This document shows positions 50,601 to 62,985 of a DNA stretch of 64,000 bases, in pieces. The notes below the pieces were generated by a model. The model saw only the letters and a program-made list of their open reading frames with translations, had not been told where the DNA came from and did no database searches. This DNA is from Casuarina equisetifolia (taxonomy: Eukaryota; Streptophyta; Magnoliopsida; Fagales; Casuarinaceae): assembly GCA_028551475.1 (NCBI GenBank), contig CM052359.1, positions 13,703,583 to 13,767,582 of the forward strand, given 5' to 3'. Numbering within the stretch: the stretch's first letter is position 1; the number at the start of each line of letters is the position of its first letter. The position numbers and the translations under genes are program-made.

Positions 50601-53600
50601 ATCTATAACTTTAGGGAGCAGTATTGGGCATGGAAAGCTGAATGTCAAAGGATGGTTCCAGCAATTGGTCGTGGAAAGGTTATCACAACACCTATTACAA
50701 CTGCTAGAGATCGAACAATAGAAGAGACTTCTACAAACAGTGATTTACATGAAAAAGATGGAGTTATATCTACAGACCTAGATTCCTGTTCAGATCCGGG
50801 TGGGAATGTGAACAAGATTGTTGCTGACAAGAAAGTGATTCAGTGGAAGCTTATCTTGCCTCAAATTGGTACATACATGCACTGAATTGAGCCATCCACT
50901 ACTGAATTCAATAGATCTTTTGCTGCCCGAACTTCATTAAAGCAGCCAGTAAATGTCATTTCACCTGCCATGTTGTTGCAAGAAGTCTAATTGGAAGATA
51001 TAGGGTTCTAGCCTTGCTTGTGTTCATAATGAACTATTGTTAGAATGAGTTATGCCTGAGTTGCATAATCCTAGTGCATGTAGACTGCATATAGCTGAAG
51101 TGCTAACCCAAAAGTATAATGTTTGCATATAGTTGCACCTTTTGCTTATGGTTGCTAATCTAACCTTGACTGTTTCTAGTGGTGCAATTGGCTTTGTAGG
51201 TCTGGATGTTGTTCGCACAGATCGATCACTGGTCTTTTATGAGAGTGAAACTAATCAGGCAAAGCTTTGGGATGTTCTTGCTGTTTATGCTTGGGTGGAC
51301 AGTGATATTAGTTATGTTCAAGGTGGATTGCTATCAACTTCATCGTTTTACAGTCAAGCTGAAAAGTTTTTTTGTTGACACATTTATAATAGGATCCTTC
51401 TATGAGCAGGAATGAGTGATATTTGCTCGCCAATGATTATTCTTATTGAAAACGAAGCAGATGCCTTCTGGTGTTTCGAGCATGCAATGCAAAGGCTGGT
51501 ATGAATCTTTGTTCTGGTTATTCAAAATAGTTGTGAGAAGTCTGGTATCTTTGAACTGTATATGTATGCCTTTCATCCAGTTTTATATATCAACCCCAAG
51601 TTATCAACTCCACTTTCAAGAGCAGAGGTTTTCAGAAATATATATCCATCTGGATATCTAAGAGATGGTTCAAAAATTAGGACAGATATGAAAAGTTGCC
51701 TAAGTCGGCTTTTTTCATGGGCTAAGGTGAGGGGAAACCATGATTCTAGGGTTCTGATGGTGATCAAACTACGTAAGGTTAATACACTGTGGTGCTTTGA
51801 AAAGGCTAAAGTTTGCAGGCTTAGAAGTTACAGGGGTTTGGAAAGAGAGATCTGTTGGACGATGTTTGTCAAGCAGATATTTTTTGTCTGCTTGGCTCGT
51901 CAAACATGGGCTAGTTCATATCTCTTTGGGACTCGATTATCAGGGGATAGAGTTTGGCATGAGTAGGACCTCGATTTGTGAAAGTATGTGCTTGTGATGG
52001 AGAGCTGAAAATACGAGTCTGAATATAAAGATTGCAACAGTGCAGAAGTTAAAGAATAGTGCACAGAGAATTAATGGAGCATGATTTATAGTCATGATCA
52101 GGACCCTGACAAGTTCTTCTTTGTCATACCTTGGAGGAAATGTAACTGTTCATTGAGATTCTGGTGATTTAGGATAGATCCGGAGAACTGCCTACCTAAG
52201 CTTATTCTGTGCCCTGCGCTAACGGAAACTGAGTTTCAATGGTAAAGGGAAAGGGAAGAGTCGGCAGGGTAAAGAAATATTTTAACCCTTGACTCTTACT
52301 GAATGACCTTTAGAAACGTGTAACCCTCGCCATTTCAGGTCTTGGGCAGAACACCAACGTGCTAAAAGACTTCCACATTTGTGGGTAGCCTCCATGTTGA
52401 AAACTTGCTCGGGAATCAGCCACTTCGATTATTTATCGCTTGGCAGCATCATCTACTTGATGGGACTAGTGACTAGGGAAGAGCAAGAACTTGCTTTATT
52501 CCTAGTTTCCTCTAACCATGATTTCTACATGATGATACTAGATATACGTACAAAAAGTGCTTTACATTATTAGTAGATTATGTGATTTTCTTTTAAGATA
52601 ATCATGATTTCTACAAAATGGTATTGCATATATGTCCACTGGAAGTTTTCGACTAGAATAGCATATATGTCCATTGCTGTTGATCTCTTTGAAGATTTAA
52701 CTCAAATCTTTTTTGCCCTTCATGAACTTGTGATTTAGTTTTCAATATGTATCTTTCACAGTGTAGCCTCCAACTCCTGCTTTTATTTTGTTGTCAGAGA
52801 GAGAACTTTAAGTGCGGTACAAGTTCAGTAGGAGTGCAAGCTCAACTGAGTACACTCTCACAGATAATCAAAGTCATCGATCCAAAGCTTCACCAACACC
52901 TGGGTATCTATTCCTGTTATTTCTTTTGTAGTGTTTTAGATTAACGTTGGCCTCTAAGATTACTCGTTTGCACTGTAGACTGGCTTCCTTATCATTCCAC
53001 TCCCTGAAGAACTATATGATTTAACAAACTAATGAAGAGAATCGGTTTGAGATGAGGAAGAAAAGAAAAGAAAAAATAACAGAAAAAGACGGGTTGAAAA
53101 TTTGAAGTTGTGATACGAAGGTGTCCTTAGATATGATTCCCTCTAGGTGGAATTCGTGGACCAATGCTAGAGTGAAAGAACTCAGAAAATTGATCTGGTT
53201 CCATTTGTTTGGAAAATCCTGAATGCATTCATTTAAACATCATCGTTAACAATTGTCAGTTTCAACAACTTATCATAAAAAAAATTTATTTACAAGGGAG
53301 TTTTAGTTGTTATGTTTTCGTTAAGCACTTCTCTTTCGCCTCAAACTACTGGCTTATTACTTGAGAGGGTCTTGCATCTCTTAAGTTGCCCAAAATTTGA
53401 TCAGGTTCCATATTTTATCTTGCATCTGATGCATCTCATACTCTTGTGTTGTTTATGTTAAAAAATGCAGCGGATCTGTATTATGCACAGTAGTCATAGA
53501 TTGACCCTGTTATGTTAGTTATTGCACCGGTCAAAACAAGGGCTTCAGCCCTTTTCAGGTCCTGGAACGGCCAAACCAACTAGTTGGTTTATTACCAATG

Positions 53601-54356
53601 GCTGAAGAAGACATGGGGACCTCTTGTATATCCTATAAGACCAGTGCCGAGTGAAGACATCTATAAGAACTTAAACAACAATCATGATTAGAATGACCAA
53701 CTGCTAACCTTATAGTCTCCCCAATACACATGCATAAAAATGATATATAGATTTGGTATGCATTTGCGCCTGAAAAGAACCTTTCTCTGTCATTTATTCT
53801 ATTTGGTAGAGGTTCTCGATGGTGGGGAATATCTGTTTGCATTTCGCATGCTGATGGTACTTTTAAGGAGAGAGTTATCCTTCGTGGACACATTGTACCT
53901 TTGGGAGGTAAGGTGGAACTACTCTGTTTAGTAAAATCTTTCAAGCTATGGACTTGTTTTTTTCTTCATGAAAAGCCACTGTTCATAGACTTGACAGAAC
54001 TCAAGGTTACATGAATTCAGTGTAATTAGTACATTGGAGCTCTACTTTTTCACCTTTCAATTAAATTAATTATTTTAAGACAGTGATATAGATTGGTTTC
54101 AGCTGATGTGGGCCATGGAATACAACCCAAACATCTTCTCATCATATGCGAAGCCAAGAGATGCTGCGCAGAGTAGTGTTGCATCCAAAATAAACGACAA
54201 ACTGCTGAAGCAATATGGAAGATTTGAGAGGAGATACGCAAAGACTGGATGTACAGAACAACATAATGCGTTTGCTGTTTTTCTTGTTGCAAGTATCATA
54301 GAGACCAAGAATAAGCGACTTAGAAAGGAAGCCAAGGGTTTGGATGATGTTGTCAG

Positions 54357-54392
<36 letters not shown>

Positions 54393-54880
54393 ATGAGCTC
54401 ATACATATTATTGCATATATGTGACATTTATCTATGGTGTAAACTTTCTCTAGATTTTGGATGAAATAACTGGAAATCTGGATGCCAAAAAAGCATGTAA
54501 GGACGCACTAAAGATTCACAATAAGTATCTAAGCAAGGTATCTTCATCTTTATACCTCTTCTACTTTTAAATATTTATGTTAGTTTGTGAGTGTTATTAG
54601 TGTGGATGTTTAGTCTCATATTGCTAAGATAAGTTAAAATTTCTGATTATATGTAATTTTATCTCTCTACTTCTTAAACCAACTTTTGAGATAAGAATGA
54701 ACTTTTTAATATCTTTCTTGCTATCATGTATAGTGTTTTTTAGAGATATTTTTTTAAAAAGTAAATACAGCTTTATTTTGACAGATAATCCGGTTTAACA
54801 ATTCAAATCTTGTTTATAAACTGTTGTTCATATATAAAGGAAATGACCTAAATGTAATGTTTATGCAGACCAACAAGTAG
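47628..54880 (+). CDS. TBC-domain Rab GTPase-activating protein
   Basis: TBC proteins accelerate GTP hydrolysis on Rab GTPases and so switch off vesicle-traffic steps. Eleven coding exons join in frame: 47628-47753, 48059-48154, 49939-50042, 50615-50868, 51200-51322, 51410-51498, 52798-52903, 53810-53907, 54103-54357, 54454-54537, 54869-54880. Total 1347 nt, 448 aa, typical of the plant TBC1D15/17-like group. Landmarks: [39 protein letters not shown], the arginine-finger motif GLDVVRTDR (R199) and the glutamine-finger motif [12 protein letters not shown] (Q234), then [14 protein letters not shown] and [13 protein letters not shown]. Both catalytic fingers are present, so the protein should be active. 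An in-frame TAG directly precedes the ATG. The last exon codes only TNK and stop. A CT microsatellite forms the donor of intron 9. Confidence 0.94.
51546..52350 (+). other. Intronic open frames in the TBC gene, not recognised
   Basis: Intron 7 (51499-52797) contains a 134-codon frame (51562-51966) and a shorter overlapping one. They show no domain I recognise and do not extend the TBC fold, which continues correctly from 51498 to 52798. They may be chance or an old insertion. Confidence 0.4.
54359..54390. repeat. (TC)n microsatellite overlapping a splice donor
   Basis: About 16 TC units beginning inside the GT of the donor of intron 9 (AGG followed by GTCTCTC). Confidence 0.95.
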
Positions 54881-55561
54881 TAGATAAGCTATCACCAATC
54901 GACACAACATCTGCTTCCCACCTAAACGGCATTGACTGAGAGTTCACTTTGCTGAGGATTATAAGTATGTTAGATAGTAACTCTCTGTCACGCATAATGA
55001 TATGCTTATGCAGCATAATTCTTATAGCATCTTAAATTGTGAGCTGTGTTTCATTTAAGATGGATACTGTATCTCTCCCTTCTTCTTATACATCTTTCTT
55101 TCTGCTGATATTGGATAAGATTGGATGCAATGCCATTGAAATATAATCCAATTCTTTAGTAGATTGTGTCAGTTTTTCATTGTGAGGGATATCATGACTA
55201 CACTTAATTAATGTGAGATGCATTATTTTCAACACATCAATTCATCCCATGTGTAGAAATTCTTTTTATCCCAAGTGAATGGGTGCTGTTCTTAAACTTA
55301 ATTTCTTATCTCACGTAAGAATTTATGGGTTTGGTTAACAAGAATGGATTATTTTTTCTCTCTTTAAAATTAGCTTCTAAGGAGGATAAGGTAAAGAATA
55401 TGAGATGTACGCTCTTTTAAACAAGATATACCCAAATCATGTAGGCTTAGTTATATTTTGTAAGACGGCTCATATTTTTTCTTCTATCGAAGTTTACAGC
55501 GGCAGAGGGTTAAACAGAACTAGGTTGCACAAAAAAATTTCAGTAACATTTCATTCAAGCA
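54881..55561. other. 3' region of the TBC gene and 3' region of the convergent peptide gene
   Basis: No gene recognised. The two flanking genes are transcribed toward each other, so this space holds their 3' UTRs and terminators. Confidence 0.45.
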
Positions 55562-55996
55562 TTAAGGATGCTGGGAAATGTTGGTCTTGGCAATAGTCTC
55601 TGTCTCCTCGCAGCAGCGTGCGCACACTGGTCTAGCGAGTACTACAGTGCACAGGCAACATTTTTGGCACTTGCCAGGACACCCTGCCCAAAAAGTAAAA
55701 AAAAAAAAGCACTAATAATAACTTCCCAAAAAGGGGGTGGAAAAAAAAAAGCTCACCCACTATTAAGAACGATGGATTTTGCAGAAGAATGAAACAGATA
55801 GATCATTTTAAGCAGAATGAGGGTTTTATTTTCATGTTCGTTTCCTATGTCAAGAAAGATCAAGTAAATGATTGATAAGCTTACCCCATCCCGGAGCCGT
55901 GGGGGCAGGAGCATTGAGACCGATCGTTGTTGCTTCAGTCTGCAGAATTCCTAGTACAGTCATCACAAACATGCAGAGAACTCTCGAAGACGCCAT
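55562..55996 (-). CDS. Putative secreted cysteine-rich peptide, two exons
   Basis: Exon 1 (55996-55885) and exon 2 (55683-55562) join in frame across a GT-AG intron (donor GTAAGC; acceptor GGGCAG) to give 77 aa. The first about 22 residues look like a signal peptide (MASSRVLCMFVMTVLGILQT then EA). A short linker, NAPAPTAPGW, follows, then a mature part with eight cysteines at 39, 43, 46, 47, 49, 58, 61 and 62, spaced C-x3-C-x2-CC-x-C-x8-C-x2-CC. The tail is acidic then polar and ends SQHP. Such an arrangement suggests an extracellular disulfide-rich peptide (signal or defence). It lacks the twelve-cysteine GASA pattern and I do not recognise the family. A strong start context (AACAATGG) supports the ATG. 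Expression and the intron need checking; function unknown. Confidence 0.6.
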
Positions 55997-56677
55997 TGTT
56001 TTGTTGAAGAAACGAAGAAGGGATTCTGCAGATGCCCGTGCCTTGTGCCTTACAGTGCTGGGTGAAGATCTACTGGGTCTTTCAGAATCCTGAATTTATT
56101 GCAGAGTGCTTAAAACTTGAACTCCATTTCCATGGTGGAGTTCTTAAGATCTTGGTCATTAATTTCAATTAAATGGTTGAGATTCCAATAAAGAACTTTA
56201 TCTAAAGAACCCCGACAGAGAGATTTGAGGCGTAAATTTGGTAAATTACCATACGTTTAGACCAATGCAATTAGGAGAAATGTTAGCCGTAAATTTGGTG
56301 AAGTCCACTGCAGGCTTGGGGAGAGATGTACGGCGTAAATTAGGTTAATCAACATGCACTAGAGAAGGAACATCATTGTAAGCATTTTATGCTTGAATAT
56401 GATTTTTTTTTTTAAAGTTACTTTGTTCTCTTAATCATATTTAACTACCTCAATGGTTCATTGAGTTATACCAGTTAATCAATCTTTGGAATACTATATT
56501 ATTCAAAGGCCTTCATTAAAATAGTGCTCAAGCAAAATCTTTCATGCCTATATACATACCAACTCTCTCTCTCTATATATATAGGAAAAAATGCCAAGTT
56601 AAAAAAGGAAAAAAAAAAAGTAAGTTTCACATTACTAATAGTTTGATATGGTATGGTTCTTATGTATAGAGGTTATT
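55997..56677. other. Promoter side of the peptide gene and spacer
   Basis: No gene recognised. It carries two related segments (around 56227 and 56288) with CGTAAATTTGGT, a small direct repeat, and a CTCTCT/TATATA simple stretch near 56565-56582. The five bases before the solo LTR are TTATT. Confidence 0.45.
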
Positions 56678-57432
56678 TGATGTGAATGTTATGGTGGGCT
56701 TTAGGGAGCTCAAGTTAAGAAAATAACTAAAAATCATTTTTTTTTTTTTTGTGTTTTGGGTTTTTTTTTGTGGAAAAAGTAAGTGTTTGGTAGAGAGGAA
56801 GGGAGGGAAAACAAAAATATGAAGAACAAAAACAAAAAATAGATGTCAATAATCTTTAAGACGTAAAGGCAATGCTCACCAATCAAGAACCACCACCAAT
56901 TCCTGGCAAGAATTGGATAAAGGATGCAAAAGTTGATCACACAATTTTGGAGTTTCTATTATCTAGAAAACAACTCTACTTACAATTAAAACAATACTCT
57001 CTTTAAATAAGCAGCTAAACCTAATCCTATAAGAATCCTGATAAATCAGTAATCCTAATTCTAGAGAATTTCTCATAAATCAAGAATCCCTAAAATTAAG
57101 GAAGTCTTAATAAATTTGGACTTTGACAAATAAGAGAATCCTAAACAAATAAGAGATCTGACAAGTATGGAAACCCAGATAAATTAGAAACCTAGACAAT
57201 TAAGAAAAATCAAATAAAAAGAAAATATTTTCAACAATAAAATAAACCTAAGAAATTAAAGACTCAACAATTACTTAAGAAACCTCTTATATTAAGGACT
57301 GTAAAGATGCTACATAATATTCTTTGGTTGCTCTCCAACCTTGGGCTTCTTGGACCCATTGGGTTACGTTGTGGACTTTCAATTCCTTGATGTTGGAACT
57401 CATGATATTGGGCCTTAAGTGCATCCGCATCA
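56678..57432 (-). mobile_element. Solo LTR (TGATG...CATCA family), minus orientation
   Basis: 755 bp between perfect 5-bp duplications TTATT (56673-56677 and 57433-57437). On the plus strand it begins TGATGTGAATGTTATGG and ends GCATCCGCATCA, the complement of the family start TGATGCGG. Internal matches to the other family members include TAAACCTAATCC and CCAATCAAGAACCACCACC. No coding domains. Confidence 0.9.
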
Positions 57433-58944
57433 TTATTTTTTCTTAACAACTAATTTTAAAAGAGGAAGTAAATCTTTTACATGATACTGATGACAAGATT
57501 CCAAGTGAGTGCCTTGTTCAAGGATTGGTCTTCCGTATAAAATGTCTCTCTAGGCTTGGAGCCAAGGAGCATGTTAAAAAAAGAAAAAACATGTGTGTTC
57601 TACATTTGTAATATTTTGATTTGATGTTCTTTTTATATGTAAGGATGTTCACATATCTTAATAACTAAGTTTAAAGAAAGAAAGTAGCATTTGATGTTAG
57701 CACTTAGGTTTCAAGTGTGGAACCCTATCACTCATGGATTGATTTGTTAAGACGTTGACGCATTATCACTAAATTTAAAAAAAAAAAATGAAGACTACTA
57801 ATCAGAACAATGTACTATATTTCCTAACCATGAATGAATAGTACTCACAAATTTGTTGGCTACCTACTAGGGTCCACCCATCATGTAGTATAAACCAACG
57901 ATTGCTCCCTAACAAACTCCTTGGTGTAAGGAATCGGACCTTTGCTATAATCTAATACCAATTATTAACATTAACAAGTATTAACAATGAATTAAAAAAT
58001 ATAAGCTATTAGTTATAGTGCATATGTTATTTCTTAACAATAAACTAACAGTGGCATTACACGGATTTGTTGGCCACCCACTTGGGCCCAACCCTTACAC
58101 AGCATGAACCAACGTAATATTTTTTGGGATGTATTTTCGTGTGCTTCAAACTAGGGAATATATGTTTGTATATATGTATATATATATGTTCTACATTCGT
58201 AATATCTTGGTATAATATTCTCCTTATATGTTATGTGAGGGTGTTTACATATTTTAACAACCAGTTGTAGAGGAGAAAGTGAATTTTGTAAGACGAAGAA
58301 AAAAAACATAAAAGATTTCTCATCCATCAATTGAGGGATACAGTGGGAGGTTGGCGTAGTCAACAACCAAGCTAACTGCCTTCTATCACCCGAGAGAAGA
58401 CCCATTAAAACCACCTAAATTTAGCAGTGTTCAGAAATTCTTTTCCACATCTCACACCTGAATTCTCGATCAACTTATGGTTTTGATTAATGGTTAAGAG
58501 CAACGAACACTGCGTTGCCATTGAAGTCACAAAATCAACAATATCTACAGCTTAAAACAGAACTCACCTTGTTTATGCATTCCTTTTTTCTTCGTCATCA
58601 ACTTCATGCCACATCTGTCAAAAACTCTGGGAGATTTTGAACCATACTTCTCCTTCTGCGGGTTCTATCTTATTGCCAAATTCAAAAAAGAAAGTTGAAC
58701 TGAATTTATGGGATTGTCAGAAGAGATTACCTGAATTCATCAGACGAACGAATTTTCATTTGCAGTAAGTTCTCTCTTAGAGACAGATTTATGCACTACA
58801 TATTTCTTCTTTCTAACTATTCAATGCTTCTTTTTCTCCTTTGCTTCAGATTTTAGAGCTCGACTTCCCCACTCCAAATCTACCATTTCTATCTAAGAAT
58901 AAGGTTACCTGTATTCAGAGTCAAGATATCAGAAAAAAAAATAT
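57433..58944. other. Spacer and promoter side of the CRIB gene, with an imperfect direct repeat
   Basis: About 57808-57900 and 58020-58113 share TTTGTTGGC.ACC.AC, TGGGCCCA-like segments and AACCAACG; both look like old repeat copies. From about 58450 the 5' leader of the CRIB gene is likely. No other gene recognised. Confidence 0.45.
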
Positions 58945-61158
58945 ATGTCAAATAACAAGATGAAAGGTCTTCTTAAAGGTCTGCGGTACATTTCTCAAAT
59001 ATTTGGTGAGTGCATGTTTTCTTCAACTTTTCTATTCCTTCGACGTGAAACTAAAATTACAAGGACATTGGTCTTAGGACATGTGGGTGTGATAAATAAA
59101 GATTGAACCATTTTTTCTCATATCAAGTGGTTCATATGACAAATTTAAGCAACATAAGATATGTACTATTTTTAATAATATCTTTTTGAGATAATATCAC
59201 AGTTTTTTTTAATTTTTAATTTTTACTTATGATCAAAGAAGTGTTATATTTGAATATGAGTTCTCCTATAATGATAGAATTGATAAACTTGATTAAAAAA
59301 ATTTAATTTTTTTAGCATAGAAAAAGAATATCAAAATAAGATATAAACAATATGCCATTTTTAGCAGTTTGCTTGCTAATACTAGGGAACTTACAAGGAT
59401 TTTTACTCTCAACGAGTAAAGATTCATAATTGAATCAGAGTTTTAATATCATGTTACAATATAAAAAAATAAAAAAAAATAGTTCGTTAATACTGAAAAT
59501 ACCTCCATATCCTTGCAGATAACGACAAGGAACCTGAAATGGAGATCGGTCTTCCCACGGATGTAAAGCATGTTGCCCATATAGGATGGGATGGTCCCTC
59601 CGTAAATTCTCCAAGCTGGGTAACGTTTCTTCTTATCTTTTATTTTCATTGGAGTATTTATTTATTATATTGTAATTATAAGGGAACTTCCCTTTTTTGT
59701 TTAAATGCTTAACCTGTTGGAAAAGATTAATTCTTTATTTTCCCCTTTTTTTTTTTTATCGTTGCATTCTTTAATCACAAGCGTCACGTAGGCCGTATTT
59801 TGACTTTCTGCAGATGAATGAGTTTAAAGCGCCGCCGGGGTTTTCATCGGCGCCATTAAATCTCCCCGGAGAGATCAAAGAAGATAATGGAGTCAAATGG
59901 TTTGCCGAAGGTACTGTATAAAATGGCTTTGTTCCATTGGAATATCATATTAACTCTAGTATTTCTGTATAGAAGGTGAATACATGGAATTGATTATGAA
60001 GTATGGTTCATGGAATGATATAATATATATTTTTGGTAAGGTAGTATTAGATTTTATGAAAAAAAGAAAAGAAAAAAAAAGAATACTCATATTTAACTTA
60101 TAACCTTAATGCATTAAGTGAAGGAATTTGTTTAATTATAAACTACTTTTTAAGTTTTTATATTTTTCACCTGAAATTTAACATGTTTTCTTGTTACAAG
60201 TATAGAAATTAAAGAAACAGAAAATTGAACATAAATTCCCAATAGACATTTTAGAAATTTAATCTAAATCCACTTAGTTTATTTTAGAAGCAAAAAAAGT
60301 TCAGGAGTATGAGATGTTAAACCTATAACCAAGATCAAGAGTAGACAATGACTAAACACTAGTTACTACCCTGTTGACCATGATATTATATGTTACTGTT
60401 AGGAAATTATGGATCATGTAATATATGCACATAACAACACATAAGAACATTGTAGATTTTGTTTGATTTGAGAAAAATTAATCCTTATTACCTTATTAAT
60501 TCAATACAATAATTTTAGTTTTTTTGTATTGAGGGTGAATGCATGGAATTGTTTCCCGAGTATTGTTCATGGCGGTAACATGTTAATGTTTTGAATCAAC
60601 ATCCAACGGTTACCATCTCCCATGTTCGTTGCATGAGAAACACCATGCAGAACTATCTCAACAATTCAAAATACTGTAGATTCAGCTCGGAAAGGTTCAA
60701 GGAAACCAAACTCTCCGGCCAGAGACCTCCCGGAATTGCCTCGGTCATCAAGACGCCAGCCTTCGTCGTCATCTACCGGTGCTGTAGCTGGGTCCCCTTC
60801 CAGAGAAAAGTCAGAGAAATCAAAATCTTCAAGGAGGTCATCGAAAGCCTCCATCAAGGAGTCACCTGACAGGACCAAACCGAGCAGGCAACCGCTGGAA
60901 ACAAGCGGAGGGAACGATTCGCCTGCGCGTAGCCTGCCGGACATCCCTAAGAAGAGCAGGAGGAAGAAATCGAAAGAGTACTCTCCCGTTTCAACAAGAT
61001 CATCAAGATTGAAAGCACAGGCCACGGAGGAGACATACCAGTCTCCATTTTCGGATCCAGGACCCAGAATAGGATCCGGAACCCCATCAAGGAATAACAA
61101 GCTTAGTCCACAGCATTTTGAAGCCGGAGCACAAAAGGGGTACGTGGGATTGTTTTAA
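58945..61158 (+). CDS. ROP-interactive CRIB motif protein (RIC family)
   Basis: RIC proteins are plant effectors that bind active ROP GTPases at the plasma membrane and relay to the cytoskeleton or exocytosis. Four exons join in frame: 58945-59005, 59519-59619, 59814-59910, 60680-61158. Total 738 nt, 245 aa. The N-terminus has [15 protein letters not shown], typical of this family. The CRIB motif is [17 protein letters not shown] (residues 30-46) with the H-x2-H pair at 38 and 41. The C-terminal two thirds are Ser/Arg/Pro-rich and basic, poorly conserved and probably disordered. The start at 58945 is the longer choice; ATG at 58960 has a better context and would give the usual MKGLLKG start. 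All introns are GT-AG. Looks intact. RIC subgroup not determined. Confidence 0.93.
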
Positions 61159-62985
61159 AGATTTGGAGTAATTCACGTTAGAAGCTAGAATCCTGCTTAG
61201 TTGAAACCGAACGAGTTTCTTCTTCCTCTCTTCTTCTTCTTCTTCTTCTATAATCATCCATGGCATATATTAATTTGTGGAGCTGATTCTTTCTTTTTCA
61301 TTTTCCATTTCCTTTCAACACAAACTTTTTTTCAGAAAAATACATTACTTCTTTCAGGCTCTTTGGCTCATGCATGGTGTATAGGGAGAGGGCAAATGAC
61401 TATGGAGAAACTCTTAACGACATGTGATTAAAAAAAAAAAAAGTCTTTTTTTTTACGTTGAAACATTCTTATTTTTTAATAATTAATTAAAAAACTACAA
61501 CATTTCATCACCCATAATTTTTTTTTGTTAGTTTTACTTTCTCATTTTATCACTCATAAATTAAGTTATATGATTTTCTTATATTTGAGATAAAAGATAT
61601 TAAAATAATGACTATTTTATATTCTTAATATATCAACAAATTAATCTATTAGCCTATTACATTTTTTATATTTAAAAGTTTTTTCTCTCTTTTTCTTTTT
61701 TATAAGTTAATATTGAAGTAGTCAATTTTCCATAGTTCGAGTGAGTACTGGGGACTCCAAACCAATCGGTCCAGACTTCAAGGCATGTTCTTCCTCCTCT
61801 ACCTTTAACCAAAAAGATAAAATATTTAATATAATACAAAATTTAAACTTTAATAAAGTATCACGTTGTCATTCTTACAAAACATAATTTATCAAGTTTG
61901 ATATAAAAACTTATGTTAAAATTTAAATGCACCTCACATTATCAATATATCTTTTTTTTTGTAGAAAAATAAGTTTAGATTAATAAAAATTGTGTATAGT
62001 AATATAGGAGTATACTCTAACATTACAAGAGTCACAAAAATTATGAAAGAATGGAGGTTTACAAGTCTTCAAATCTCATTCAAAATGACATTTTTCTAGA
62101 GAAATTTTATATTTTGAAACAAATAAGCTCTCTATCATATAATTTTCCTTACTTTTGTTAATAGGATTGGAATATTAATTGTTTTATTTTGAAATAATTT
62201 TCTATTGTATTCAACTCATATACAGTAAATGCAAGCAAAAAAAAAAACTATTTTAAGAAGTTTTGCAGCTAAATTCCTTTCTTTTTATTGCTTGATCATC
62301 TATTGCAATTTTTTATTCTGTTTTTTAATAGGATATTGGATTCCATTTTGAGTGAGGATAGTTTTTCAAATCATTTTTGTCCATGTACATTTTAAAAAAA
62401 GAAAAAAGAAAAGACTTATATTTTCACTTTGATATAACAAAAATTATAATATAAGTTAACTGAAGGGATCTAATATATAATTTCTTTTGCTATAGAAATT
62501 TTTTATTGACAAACTAGTCATCCATCCAATAAAATTATTCTTCTTGATGCCATCAATCTAGATTAGGTTATACTAATCAATCTCTTCATCAATTGGTCAA
62601 AGGTCCTTGTAAATTTATTTACAGTAATAGGCAAACTTATAAATAATAGAGGTAAGAGTATGCTTTAAATTGAGGAGAGTTTTCTAGCTCTATACTATGG
62701 AACCTTTTATATCAAGCTACATTATTGATTTTTTTTTTGTATTATAAATCCACTTATTCTATTATGAAGAGTTTAAGAAATTAATGAGGTTTTAAAGTAT
62801 GTCTCAAAAAGACTTTATTCAAAGTTTAAGATTTGATAGCTCCAATCTATCATTCTTCTTTGGTGAGTAAATTGTTTGTTAAGCTATTTTGTGAGAACAT
62901 TATATATCTACACTACCATCCATAAAAAGTTTAATTAAGATAATTCCTACATCTCTGAATTAAGGAACAATTCTTCACTATGATG
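61159..62985. other. AT-rich intergenic DNA after the CRIB gene
   Basis: The first few hundred bases are likely the 3' UTR of the CRIB gene (TTC repeat near 61229-61251). After that no gene or domain was recognised, with many A/T runs. Confidence 0.45.

Noticed and set aside
51562-51966. 134-codon frame within TBC intron 7
   Set aside because: No known domain, and the TBC fold continues across the intron without it.
55562-55996. Calling the cysteine-rich peptide a GASA/snakin protein
   Set aside because: It has eight mature cysteines in a different order, and it lacks the G-Y-G-x2-C-x-C ending and the twelve-cysteine framework.
55872-56093. 73-codon plus frame at the peptide gene
   Set aside because: Antisense of exon 1 and the leader of the cysteine-rich peptide gene; no signal or domain of its own.
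60666-61100. 144-codon minus frame
   Set aside because: Antisense of CRIB exon 4, whose repetitive Ser/Arg codons keep the opposite strand open.
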